DNA of 64,000 bases from Schizochytrium sp. CCTCC M209059 (Eukaryota; Sar; Bigyra; Thraustochytrida; Thraustochytriidae): the NCBI GenBank assembly GCA_000818945.1, contig KN805392.1:1-64000 (forward strand), read 5' to 3'. Position numbers and translations under genes: made by a program. Below are positions 48,110 through 57,587 of this stretch, one piece after another (within the stretch, counting starts at the first letter, position 1; each line of letters starts with the position of its first letter). The notes under the pieces were generated by a model. The model was not told where the DNA came from. It saw nothing but the letters and a program-made list of their open reading frames with translations, and ran no database searches.

Positions 48110-49936
48110 ATGGACGCCTTTCTTCTCCTGGAGGAGCTTGCGCGCGGTACGAAGGGGAGCATATGGAAGGCAAGGCGACGAAAGCCGAGGCCATCGAATC
48201 AGAAAACGCATAGTAGCCCTTCTGAGCCGATACGTTCGAGACAGCTCCTGGGCGGGAATTCGAGCAAGAACAATAATGACCTAGAGGATGATGGGGACGC
48301 GATGGATTCCCTTGTCGTGCTCAAGGAAAGACGCATGGCCGAGCTCGGCAGAGGAAAAGCAATTTCAAATGAGGTTGACCTCTTGAGAAAAATCAAGCAC
48401 CCTCACGTTATTCGTCTCTTGAGCAGCTTTCAAGAAAGAGGTATTTTATGGATGGAGCTCGAGTTCGCAAAGTTTGGAGATCTGAGTGGTGAGGTTTTGC
48501 TACGCAATGCTCAAACACCTGTTGCGCACTTTGCGCATGCACAATTGCACGCTATGTCACTCCAAATCATGGACGCGATGGTCTGTTTGCATGAGCATCG
48601 CATCGTTCACCGGGACATCAAAAGCATGAACGTCTTTATTTTTGCCGCATCAGCAAGTGACTCGAAGGCTGGCATCACTCTTCGAGGGATTATGAGCGAG
48701 CGCCCAGCCGAAGAAGCGTATACTCTCAAGATTGGTGACCTTGGCGTGAGTCGTTCTTGTTCAGCCGAAACTCGGGAGCTGTCGACATTCTATGGAACAC
48801 CTCTGTACGCTTCGCCCGAGATCTGTGACAACCAGGTCTATGATTATCGAACAGATCTATGGTCGCTGGGTGTTCTTTTATACGAACTGTGTGAACTCAA
48901 ACACCCGTTCCGTGGACCTAGTCTGTTATCATTGGCTCAAGACATCTGTCGAGGCAAGTACGAAGCTGCAGCTAGCGCGGACGAAGCTCTTGCCACGATT
49001 ATTGGTGGTCTCTTGCAGGTTCGATCGTGCGATCGCATGTCCTTGCGCGATGCAATGAAGACGATCCGTTCCGCCATGGAAGACTTGCCGCGTGCTTTCG
49101 CAAAGTCACCGTCGTCGTTGTCATCGTCGTCATTACCACCACCATCATCATCATCTACATCATCATCACCATCGATGAGTTTTCTTGGTGAAAAATTGAA
49201 AACACAGACTCGACAAGACAAGGAATTTACAAAATCCGAAGCTGGAACGAAAGTAGTGGCAGGAACTGCAGAGAGCGATGATAACAAAGAAGGCGAGACT
49301 TCAGTCAGCATGAACGATCGCGAGGCAGGAAAAGAAAGCAAGAGCGACTGGCTCGGAGGAAGCGACGATTCCCACAAAACGGAAGCTCAGAGAACTCTTT
49401 TATGTGCAAGACGAGAGCTTGCGAGTGCTGGTCAAGAAGGTCAGGACAGACGCCGAGTGGAGGCTTTGCTCAGGCGAAAGCGACTAAAGCTAAAGAACCT
49501 CTTGGCGTGGGCTGATGCTGATACCTCTCAGGCATTTGGTGTCGGTGACGGTCTTGTTGGTGGTGCAGCAACAAGGGAGGATGTGGATGCTCTCAGTGAA
49601 GAGATTGCAGAGCTTGAGATCGCTCTTGCGCCATCGAGGACGCACGCTTTCCGTGGACCACGGTCTTTGCAGAGGCAAAGAACCAAAGCGTCAAGCACAC
49701 CTGCGTTACTCTCGAGTGCAAGGCATAGCGACATATTGACAAGTAGACGAGAGGAATCATGTCCGCATGGTTTACATGAGGCTACATCGGAGATCGAAGA
49801 GAGAGATGATCCACTTGCAGCAAGTCGTCGGAAACGCGATGCGCGGCTTGAAGAACGGCGGCGCGCTCGCAAACAGAGTCTGCAGCAGCAACATCTGCAA
49901 GGTCTTTGCGATCAACATTCCTTGACGCAGAGCTGA
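48110..49936 (+). CDS. Serine/threonine protein kinase, NEK-like
   Basis: 608 residues from the ATG at 48110. The kinase domain spans about residues 1-330. A weak glycine loop (LARGTKGSIWKA) is followed by a ~45-residue low-complexity insert before the ATP-anchoring Lys72 in VVLKER. Glu89 follows. The catalytic loop is HRDIKSMNVF with Asp169, then Asp210 in GDLGVSR and GTPLYASPE. The DLG and the GTPxYxSPE pattern are typical of NEK kinases. The HRD to DLG distance is 41 residues, about 22 more than usual, so the loop carries an insertion. The C-terminal half has a Ser/Pro run, then a helical, charged region near 430-580. NEKs act in cilia and mitosis; this role is inferred. Confidence 0.88.
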   Translation: MDAFLLLEELARGTKGSIWKARRRKPRPSNQKTHSSPSEPIRSRQLLGGNSSKNNNDLEDDGDAMDSLVVLKERRMAELGRGKAISNEVDLLRKIKHPHVIRLLSSFQERGILWMELEFAKFGDLSGEVLLRNAQTPVAHFAHAQLHAMSLQIMDAMVCLHEHRIVHRDIKSMNVFIFAASASDSKAGITLRGIMSERPAEEAYTLKIGDLGVSRSCSAETRELSTFYGTPLYASPEICDNQVYDYRTDLWSLGVLLYELCELKHPFRGPSLLSLAQDICRGKYEAAASADEALATIIGGLLQVRSCDRMSLRDAMKTIRSAMEDLPRAFAKSPSSLSSSSLPPPSSSSTSSSPSMSFLGEKLKTQTRQDKEFTKSEAGTKVVAGTAESDDNKEGETSVSMNDREAGKESKSDWLGGSDDSHKTEAQRTLLCARRELASAGQEGQDRRRVEALLRRKRLKLKNLLAWADADTSQAFGVGDGLVGGAATREDVDALSEEIAELEIALAPSRTHAFRGPRSLQRQRTKASSTPALLSSARHSDILTSRREESCPHGLHEATSEIEERDDPLAASRRKRDARLEERRRARKQSLQQQHLQGLCDQHSLTQS

Positions 49937-50163
49937 GATTTGATTATCTTCGGAAAACGGCATATCACCTCTTTCCAAATTGACGAAAGCTTTTACGCAT
50001 ATGATACCGCCACCGCGTACGATGCTCATCTGTGTTTTCAGTCGTATATGAAAAATTTTGGTGAGGAGGAGTTGGAGGTTAGGCCAAATCTTTTCTGAAA
50101 TACTGATTTTTTGTCGTCTTGTCTACAAATCTTCACAAAGTCAAACCACAAAGAATATGCAGT

Positions 50164-51490
50164 TTATTTTTTACCCTTTTTGCCGCCCTTTTTGCCGCCC
50201 TTCTTGCCACCCTTTTTGGCATCCTTGTTTCCTCCCTTGGCCGTGGCGTAAACCTTGAAGCGCCGTTGAATCTTAATGGCAGCGATGCGTTCCTCCTCTT
50301 CCTCCCTCTTGCGCAGCTCCTCAAGCTCGGCCTGACGACGGAGCTCTTCCTTTCGTGCTTCCTCCTCTGCCACTTGCTGGTCCCATCGAGCCTGGAGCTC
50401 ATTTAAGCGAGCCAGCGCAGTTTCGCGAGTTTCTGTTAGATCGCTCAGCTGGGAGTCAAGATCCTCCATGTCATTCGTGTAGCGATCGCTCCATTCGCTG
50501 GCCTGCTCAATGAGCCTTTCTTGCTTCTCGGTAAGAAAGTTGACAGTATCATGGTGAACAGAAAGCTCCATAGACTTGATACGATTGAGATTCTCGATAT
50601 TCTCCCGCAATTCCGTTTCTTCCTGCTCATAGATGCGGGCCGTACTTGAGAGTTTGGCCTGCGCCTCTCGACGCGTGTACTGCGTCTTGAAAGTGAGTTT
50701 GGAGCGAATATTCTGAAGCTCTTCCTTGAGCTGAGCGATCATCTCGGCACGCTCAGACTCTTCCTTTTCGTGTTCGCTGCGCTCATGCTGAAGCTCCTCT
50801 TCGAGCTCGTGCACTGCATTGGTCGTCATCTTTTCCCGCTCAATCGTTTCCCGAAGTCGCTCTTGCTCGTGTCGAGTCTCGTCAACATGCATTGCAAGTG
50901 CCGTGAAGGTGCGCTTTTCGCGGATTTCAGTGACAGTTTTGGCGATGAGCTCTTCAAGTTCGTTGCGCTCATGTTGGATCTTGAGCAGGTTGCCAGTCAC
51001 ATTTGGGTTGTCCTTGAGGTTTCGGCAAAGGTTTTTGGTGGATTCGCGCAGAGCGCGACTCACCTCCTGAATTTCTTGTTGATTTTGCTTGTACTTGGTC
51101 TTGTTTGCAAGTCCCTGTAGCAACAAAATTCGGATGTCAGCTTTCTCGCAGCTTTTGGCTTTTATAGATATCTGATTAGTTTTCACTTACCTTGAGCATC
51201 CCACGTTGCGAGATCAGTTCCTCATAGCGAGTTTCCAGTTTTCGTTGTTCTTCGATGACACGCGAAATTTCGTCGCCAACGAATTCGGAGAGTTCATCCC
51301 GGTGTGCGAGCACGTCTGGTGTAATGCTATGTGGCCAAGACAGAGGTTAGCGTGAATACGAAATGTATTACATGCAAAAGATGTTGTGCACCTACCTTGC
51401 CAGAAAGGAGAGCTTTTCGAGCGTATCTTCAAGCACGGCAATGACGCGCTGGCTGCTCACCAAGGTGAGTTGCTCTGCTGTGCTAGCCAT
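50164..51490 (-). CDS. IQCG: Dynein regulatory complex subunit 9 (IQ motif protein G)
   Basis: Three exons are read directly: 51490-51396, 51326-51191 and 51114-50164 (393 residues). Introns of 69 and 76 bases have donors GTAGGTG and GTAAGTG and acceptors ending ATAG and ACAG. The spliced start is MASTAEQLTLVSSQRV, then AVLEDTLEKLSFLA, matching the AVLEDT..LS start of human IQCG. Long coiled coils follow (about 95-330), then an IQ-like helix with AAIKIQRRFKVYATAKG and a KKGGKKGGKKGKK tail like the Lys/Gly tail of IQCG. DRC9 is part of the nexin-dynein regulatory complex of motile axonemes. It is a strong marker that the organism makes flagella. Confidence 0.88.
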
Positions 51491-51559
51491 GATCGAGGAC
51501 TATGGCTCGCGGTTCGCGCACACTTGAGGATTTGCCGCAGGCGCGGCGTCACACTCTTG

Positions 51560-51612
51560 TTGCTTGCGTGCGTGCTTGCTTGCTTGCGTACTTGCGTACT
51601 TGCTTGCTTCTC
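51560..51612. repeat. Degenerate CTTG/CGTA tetranucleotide repeat
   Basis: Interspersed TTGC, CTTG and CGTACTTG units lie just upstream of the DRC9 start. Confidence 0.75.
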
Positions 51613-51881
51613 TTTGATGGCAAATTCTCGAGTGATACTTAGCACTCGAGACGGAAAGGTGAAAATGTCCGTTGTGGTAAAGAATATTATGGAACCTTTG
51701 GCAACATTAAGTCACGGGAGGCTACTATTGGTGTTTATTTGTGACATCTTCGTGCGAATCGAACTTGAGAAAAGGGATGGCGAATCGCAGTTGGGAAATA
51801 AAAGAAGAATAAGAAAAAATTAAAGAGGATTTCAAGCATGTGCAAGAAAATAGGATGGGCCTATTCCCCCCCCCCCCCCCC

Positions 51882-52193
51882 NNNNNNNNNNNNNNNNNNN
51901 NNNNNNNNNNNNNNNNNNNNNNNNNNNNNNNNNNNNNNNNNNNNNNNNNNNNNNNNNNNNNNNNNNNNNNNNNNNNNNNNNNNNNNNNNNNNNNNNNNNN
52001 NNNNNNNNNNNNNNNNNNNNNNNNNNNNNNNNNNNNNNNNNNNNNNNNNNNNNNNNNNNNNNNNNNNNNNNNNNNNNNNNNNNNNNNNNNNNNNNNNNNN
52101 NNNNNNNNNNNNNNNNNNNNNNNNNNNNNNNNNNNNNNNNNNNNNNNNNNNNNNNNNNNNNNNNNNNNNNNNNNNNNNNNNNNNNNNNNNNNN
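51882..52193. other. Assembly gap (312 N) flanked by poly-C and poly-G
   Basis: A run of 16 C (51866-51881) borders the gap on the left. On the right, after ATG, come runs of 8 and 10 G (52196-52203 and 52206-52215). The hidden sequence is probably homopolymer-rich. Confidence 1.
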
Positions 52194-53201
52194 ATGGGGG
52201 GGGTTGGGGGGGGGGTGGTACGTACTTTTCACGAAGCTAAAGGTGGCATCCCTTGACTATCTGCACATCCGCATCCGTGCATCTTGCCGCAAGCGGTGAT
52301 CATCCATTGATATTTCCTTGGAAGGCAAAGCCTGAGAAAAAAGCTTTTGTCTTGTGCACAAGTAGCTGACAGCGACGAAGGTAACATGACTTCTTTTTTT
52401 TTTAAAAGGCTGGCGGGGAGGGCAATAGATTCTAAGTCAGTCTCCATTGCAAATGTCTATAAAGCGCCTTGGGTTCAAAAGACAGACAAGCAATATACCT
52501 CAGCGAGCGATATGAGAGAGAAAGTCAAGCTTTCTACTGATTTTCTCCCCGGAAGGAGGATCATTTTTGCGATCAAACCTTACTTAACATTTCTTGCGTA
52601 TAGACATTCTGAGCTCCTAAGAAGAACAAGCCAACTGAGGCGTTGCTCTGCGCTTCACGAATTAATCTTGACCAGCATCGAGCACTCACTTCCCTCTCAT
52701 TCAGAAAAACGCACGTTGCTACCAGCCGCACAGGTCAGGTCATTCACCTTCGTTCGTAGCCAAAACATGTAACTTCGTCGGCAATCAAGTTGCAAGGGAG
52801 CGTATGCTAGTTGTACTCCAAAAGTGCGTTAAAACTTTTGCTTTGGCTTGACCCATCCTATTTTAGTCGAGAGGATTGTACAAACTCTTCGTTGCGCACT
52901 GTACTGGCCGAATCTTCCCGCTTCCTGTTGCTGTTGCTCCCACCTCACTGTTTCGTATTCACTGATAAGCCTTGGGCACCGAAAACGAAGTCGCCGCTGC
53001 CGGCGCCAGTGTCAAGGGAGAAAGTAGCCCACCACGGATACAACTTAAAGTAGGCCTAGTATACTTCGTTCGTGCGCGCTGCTGAGGCCGCAGAAAACGC
53101 AGCCAATCCAAGAGGAGGCGACTGCGCCGAGCAGGCGGGCGGGCTTGCGCGCGCGCGCGTCGCACCGAACCCCAGCTCGCGCGAAAAAAATAACGACGAA
53201 G

Positions 53202-55298
53202 ATGGTGGCCGAGGAGACCCAAAGCGGGAAAGGCCAGTCGCAAGACAGCGCGAGAAACCAAAAGGCCTCCAGCGCCAGGAGCTCATGGTTTGGGATTACC
53301 ATGCTAGGCATGTTACTCGCTGTAAGCGTGGCCAGTGTCTTGTTGATGGCGACGCGCCGTTTGCCAGAAGACTTGACCATTTCCACGTCAACGTATCAAG
53401 ATGACATGATATTGGATGCAAGCACAGCCTCTTTCGACGCGCCCAAGATAGACAATGTCGAGGAGAACAAGCAGCCCTTTGATCCGCCTAAAATGGAAAC
53501 AAAGGACACGAATCAGCCTGAAGGGAACCAAATCCCTCCTGTTCCGCAAAGTGATAAAGAGACAGATACTCACAGTCAGTCAGGCAGACAACACGACACA
53601 GAAAAATCCGAGCCATCCGATACTCTGGACAGTGAGCCTGCGAAACCAGCTGGAAGCATAGCCAAGCCTTCCGAGGCCACCCAAGCGTCTCCCCAAGATC
53701 AAGCATTTTATGTGCCTTCGCCAGACACCAAGTGGCCATTTGACCTCAAGCGCGAGAGCGAGCCCTCGACGTCATTAACGAACAATGTGCCTCTCAATGC
53801 CCCATTTCCGCTTCCGCGCTCACTCAAGTTTGGATCCAAGACGGTGTTGATCGACGCAAAATCCCTCACTTGGAGCCTCAAGCGGTGTGGAAGTGATTCC
53901 GTCAAGCTTCGGGGTGGAGAAAACTGCAAAGATTTGGCGCAGGCCTTGGACCACTTCAAGGCCTCTGCTTTCATACACGAGCCTGTAAAAGATGCGTGCA
54001 AGCGTAAGTCCTGCGTCAGCAGCATCGCAATTTCAGTCGACGACAGCAACCCAGCGATGGACCTAGGTACCGAAGAGGCTTATGAGCTTCGTGTGAGTGC
54101 ATCCGGAATCGAGCTCAGCGCAACTACTATCTTTGGAACCATGCGCGGTCTCGAGACGCTCGGCCAGCTTGTGTCTTTCAACTTTAATACGGGCGTGTAC
54201 GAAATTCGCAATGCAGATTGGTTCATTCAGGACGCGCCTCAATTCCCGCATCGCGAGCTGCTCATCGATTCGAGTCGCCACTTTTTCCCCATCGAGTACC
54301 TGAAACAAGTTGTCGTTGCCATGGCCATGACCAAAATCAACGTTCTACATTGGCATCTCGCGGACGATGCTGCTTTCCCTTGGTGCAGCGACGCTGTCCC
54401 GGAGCTCTGTCAAAAGGCGTCTTGGTCAATGGAGGAGAGGTACACGCGGGCCGACTTGACTGAGTTGGTTGAGTTTGCTCGCCAGCGTGGAGTACGCGTT
54501 GTTCCGGAGCTGCACATCCCAGGCCACACGGCAGCTTGGTGTCGCGGTCGACCGGACGCGTGTACCAAGTCTGGCTCCATTCTTAGCCCAATCGATGGTC
54601 GTGCTGAGGCCCTTATCACTACGCTGCTCCAAGAGATCCGGGCCATATTTCAGGACACGATGATCCACCTCGGCGGAAGCGCAGTAGACCCTAAAATGTG
54701 GAACGACGACCCAGCCACTGCATCGTACATGTCGTCGCACCAGCTCACTGCGGCTACGGTGTTTGAACGCTTTATGAGCTCAGCTATCAAGACCGCGCTT
54801 GATCTCAAGTTCCGGCCTGTGGTGTGGGACGATACCTGGGAGGCGTTGAAGCCAGATTTGGGCGGCAAGGCTGTCATTGTTCACCATCGATCGCCAACAG
54901 CCGACTCGCAGGTGGCGGCTGCTGCGGAAGGCTACAATGTTCTCTTTTCGCCAACTCCTTTGTGGGAATTGAACAACTTTGAGTCGGCATACGCCAAGAT
55001 GCTCGAAAGACAGCCTTGCGACCGCCTGGACACAAAACAATGCAGTCTTGCGCTTGGGGGTGGCGGCGTAGTGTGGACGGAGCGCGTGGATGGGTCAAAC
55101 CTGTTCAGTATCGTTTGGTCTCGATTGGGCGCGATATCAGAGCGTCTTTGGTCTTTGCCGGGTGTGACGGCAGACGCAACAAAGCGCGGGCGTCGCTTTC
55201 GATGTTACTTGAATCGCCAGGGCATCCCTGCAGGGTCTCTCACTGCCCGTCCCGCTGGAATCGCGCCAGGTGGACCTGGAAATTGTTTCGAGCAATGA
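53202..55298 (+). CDS. GH20 beta-hexosaminidase homologue lacking its catalytic Asp-Glu pair; type II membrane protein
   Basis: 698 residues from the ATG at 53202. A short cytosolic tail and one transmembrane helix (about 29-51) precede a Lys/Pro/Ser/Glu-rich stalk (about 60-190). The GH20 fold follows: FPHRELLIDSSRHFFPIEYL, KINVLHWHLADDAAFPW and VRVVPELHIPGHTAAW. At the catalytic site the usual HxGGDE reads HLGGSA (Ser493-Ala494), so both the substrate-assisting Asp and the acid Glu are replaced. In the normal GGE.CLWGE block the acidic residues are also changed (GGGGVVWTERVDGSN). The domain end with AISERLWSLPG is kept. It is a probable pseudoenzyme or lectin-like protein, Golgi or surface located. 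Confidence 0.88.
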   Translation: MVAEETQSGKGQSQDSARNQKASSARSSWFGITMLGMLLAVSVASVLLMATRRLPEDLTISTSTYQDDMILDASTASFDAPKIDNVEENKQPFDPPKMETKDTNQPEGNQIPPVPQSDKETDTHSQSGRQHDTEKSEPSDTLDSEPAKPAGSIAKPSEATQASPQDQAFYVPSPDTKWPFDLKRESEPSTSLTNNVPLNAPFPLPRSLKFGSKTVLIDAKSLTWSLKRCGSDSVKLRGGENCKDLAQALDHFKASAFIHEPVKDACKRKSCVSSIAISVDDSNPAMDLGTEEAYELRVSASGIELSATTIFGTMRGLETLGQLVSFNFNTGVYEIRNADWFIQDAPQFPHRELLIDSSRHFFPIEYLKQVVVAMAMTKINVLHWHLADDAAFPWCSDAVPELCQKASWSMEERYTRADLTELVEFARQRGVRVVPELHIPGHTAAWCRGRPDACTKSGSILSPIDGRAEALITTLLQEIRAIFQDTMIHLGGSAVDPKMWNDDPATASYMSSHQLTAATVFERFMSSAIKTALDLKFRPVVWDDTWEALKPDLGGKAVIVHHRSPTADSQVAAAAEGYNVLFSPTPLWELNNFESAYAKMLERQPCDRLDTKQCSLALGGGGVVWTERVDGSNLFSIVWSRLGAISERLWSLPGVTADATKRGRRFRCYLNRQGIPAGSLTARPAGIAPGGPGNCFEQ

Positions 55299-55469
55299 GC
55301 CAGTGGACTCTATTTTACCCTTCTTTTGTTTTCATTCCTTTTCTTCTCTTTTCTTGGCGGGCAGTAGAGAACGGGAAAAGCTCATTTCATTCGTATTTCA
55401 TTCATTTCGCGTCACATTATACGTATAGCAATGAATGAGGGCGTGATTTTTGCGATTTCAGGTCAACCA

Positions 55470-55515
55470 TCGTGTTTGCTTGCTTGTTTGCTTGTTTGCT
55501 TGCTTGCTTATTTGC
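55470..55515. repeat. TTGC/TTGT tetranucleotide repeat
   Basis: About ten TTGC and TTGT units in tandem. Confidence 0.85.
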
Positions 55516-55988
55516 TTTGGTTTGGATGCTCATTGGTCGAGCTCTCAACAGCAAAACTATCCTCGTTGATGTGAGCGCTCTGTACTTTGATGTTTTTTTT
55601 CGGGTCTAAAATTCCTGACTTTCCTTTTTCGGACTGCAAGCACTGTGAACCTGGCTGTCTTCGGGTCGGCACGGTCTTGAGTCCGGGCGACCAGACCTTG
55701 GTCTTGCCGAAAAACCAATCCAGGTCCGCGCGGCGTAGTACGCAGCTCGCGCGCAGTCGCGAAGGCAGCCCTATTGCGTGGTCTGTCGCCTTCAAAGGGC
55801 GCACGAGGCGCCTGCGCGCAAACTTGTTGCGCATTGTCTTTCGTCCGACCGCGAGCATCTGGGTCTTTTGCGTTCTTTCGTGGGGGAGGACCGGCTGCGG
55901 ACGGCAAGGCAAAACGCTTTCGGGCAAGCCTTGACCGCACGCGTCAGAGAGCAGCCGCAAGTGAAGAACCTTGGACGCGACGTTGTGG

Positions 55989-55992
<4 letters not shown>

Positions 55993-56024
<32 letters not shown>
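55993..56024. repeat. (AGC)n trinucleotide repeat
   Basis: About ten perfect AGC units end roughly 40 bases before the ATG at 56067, so they probably lie in the 5' UTR. Confidence 0.9.
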
Positions 56025-56026
<2 letters not shown>

Positions 56027-56066
56027 TCGCACGTGAATAAGCATCAAAAGACGTGCAGCCAAGAAC

Positions 56067-57243
56067 ATGGCGCCCTCTGTGCAGACGGACTTTACAGAGC
56101 TGCTAAAGATTAAGTAGTACGTGAGGATGACGTCGTCGTGCTGAGCGCGAAGGGATGGAGGGGGGGTGAGGGGAGATGAAGAAAATTGACGTGTTTAGAG
56201 AACTGACAAATGCTTGAGCGAGTAGCCCGATCGTGCTGGCCGGTATGGCAAAGGTCTCGAACGCAAAATTGTGCGCAGCCGTGACTAACGCCGGAGGTCT
56301 AGGCGTCATTGGCGGTGCCATGAAGACGCCTGACCAGCTGCGCCAAGATATTGCGGAAATCAAGGCAGAGATTGGCTCAAATCAGCCTTTTGGCGTGGAC
56401 CTGCTCCTTCCCAAGGTGGGCGAGGGCGCGCGCAAGACGAATTACGACTACACCAAGGGCGCCTTGGGTGAAATTGTTGACATTCTTTGCAAGGAAAAGC
56501 CCGCTATGTTCGTCTCGGCCGTGGGCGTGCCGCCGGCCTGGGCTGTAGAAAAGCTTCACGAGGCCGGCGTCTTAGTGGCCAACATGGTTGGTCATCCGAA
56601 ACACTGTAAGGGCGCGCTCGAGGTGGGCTGCGACGTGCTCATTGCTCAGGGATCGGAGGCTGGGGGTCACACGGGAGACATTGCAACAAGCGTGCTCGTC
56701 CCGCAGGTCGTCGACGCTGCTCAAAAGGCAATCAGCCCGCTCACGGGCAAACCTGTTCAGGTGCTTGCGGCAGGTGGGATCTATGATGGGCGTGGACTCG
56801 CCATGGCGCTCTCTCTGGGGGCGAGCGGCGTTTGGGTTGGCACTCGTTTCATTGCTGCAGAGGAATCTGGCGCCACTCCTATGCACCAGCAACTTGTTCT
56901 GGAAAAGGGCAGTGGAGACACAATTCGCACGACGCTGTATACGGGTCGGCCACTTCGCTGTGTGGCCAACGAGTTCAATACTGACTGGGAGGAAAATCGC
57001 AAGGAGGAGATCAAATCCCTTCAGTCTCAAGGAAAGATCGTATATGCCACGCTGGTGCGCGGCGCACGAGCACGTGGCGAGCATTTTGATATCGCTCGCA
57101 CGTATCCACAATATGTGGGCCAAGGCATTGGCGGCATTCATAAAGTGATGCCAGCGCAAGAGATTGTCGAAGAGATGATGAACGATGCTTGCGCAATTCT
57201 TCAACGCAACGCTGCGCGTATCGTTCCCGAAGCTAAATTGTAG
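56067..57243 (+). CDS. Nitronate monooxygenase-like flavoprotein (2-nitropropane dioxygenase family)
   Basis: Two exons, 56067-56116 and 56226-57243, give 355 residues. The 109-base intron starts GTACGTGAG and ends GAGTAG; splicing joins FTELLKIK to YPIVLAGMAKVSN. FTELLxIKYPIV is the family's usual N-terminus, which supports the first exon. The TIM barrel shows VTNAGGLGVIGG (FMN phosphate loop), PKHCKGALEVGCDVLIAQGS, EAGGHTG (with the catalytic His) and LAAGGIYDGRGLAMALSLGA. NMOs oxidise alkyl nitronates such as propionate-3-nitronate. The nearest functional type cannot be fixed by eye. Confidence 0.9.
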
Positions 57244-57587
57244 GCCTGAATTTATCCACAACTCGCTCAACAATTCAAGGGAATTGTGAATCTCGAGTTC
57301 TCGCTCGATTTGGACGCTTTGCCGCAATTGTTTTCATAATTGTAATGAATTGTCCCCCAAAGAATAGCGCAATCAACCATTTTTATACTTTCTTGTTGGC
57401 AGGACCAATACTTTTTATTTGTTTATTGCTCAACAACTGGTTCGGCCAAATCAAGCTTGTGGAGGACTCACTGGCAACAGCGCGCTTGTTTTCGCGCAGC
57501 AATGCGTCAGCAACAAGAATGCTGCCATCGCCGCCGTCGCCGCTGCCAACAACGGTGGCACTCGAGAGCCTAGTGTTTCTCCTTTTT
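57244..57587. other. Intergenic spacer between convergent genes
   Basis: 344 bases; the first half is AT-rich. No gene is seen. Confidence 0.5.

Larger units (their letters stand above)
51491..53201. other. Long region without a supported gene, interrupted by a gap
   Basis: It holds the DRC9 promoter, CTTG/CGTA repeats (51560-51612), the 312-base gap and the GH20 upstream region. An open frame at 52347-52772 (plus) lacks an ATG start and recognisable domains, so it is not called. A TAGGCCTA motif lies at 53052-53059. Confidence 0.45.
55299..56066. promoter_or_regulatory. Upstream region of the nitronate monooxygenase-like gene
   Basis: 768 bases hold a TTGC/TTGT repeat (55470-55515), GC-rich sequence without clear coding and (AGC)n (55993-56024). 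Frames of about 110-190 codons on both strands show no protein character. Confidence 0.4.

Noticed and set aside
52347..52772. 141-codon plus-strand frame
   Set aside because: It begins at TTG, has no recognisable domain and lies in AT-richer intergenic sequence.
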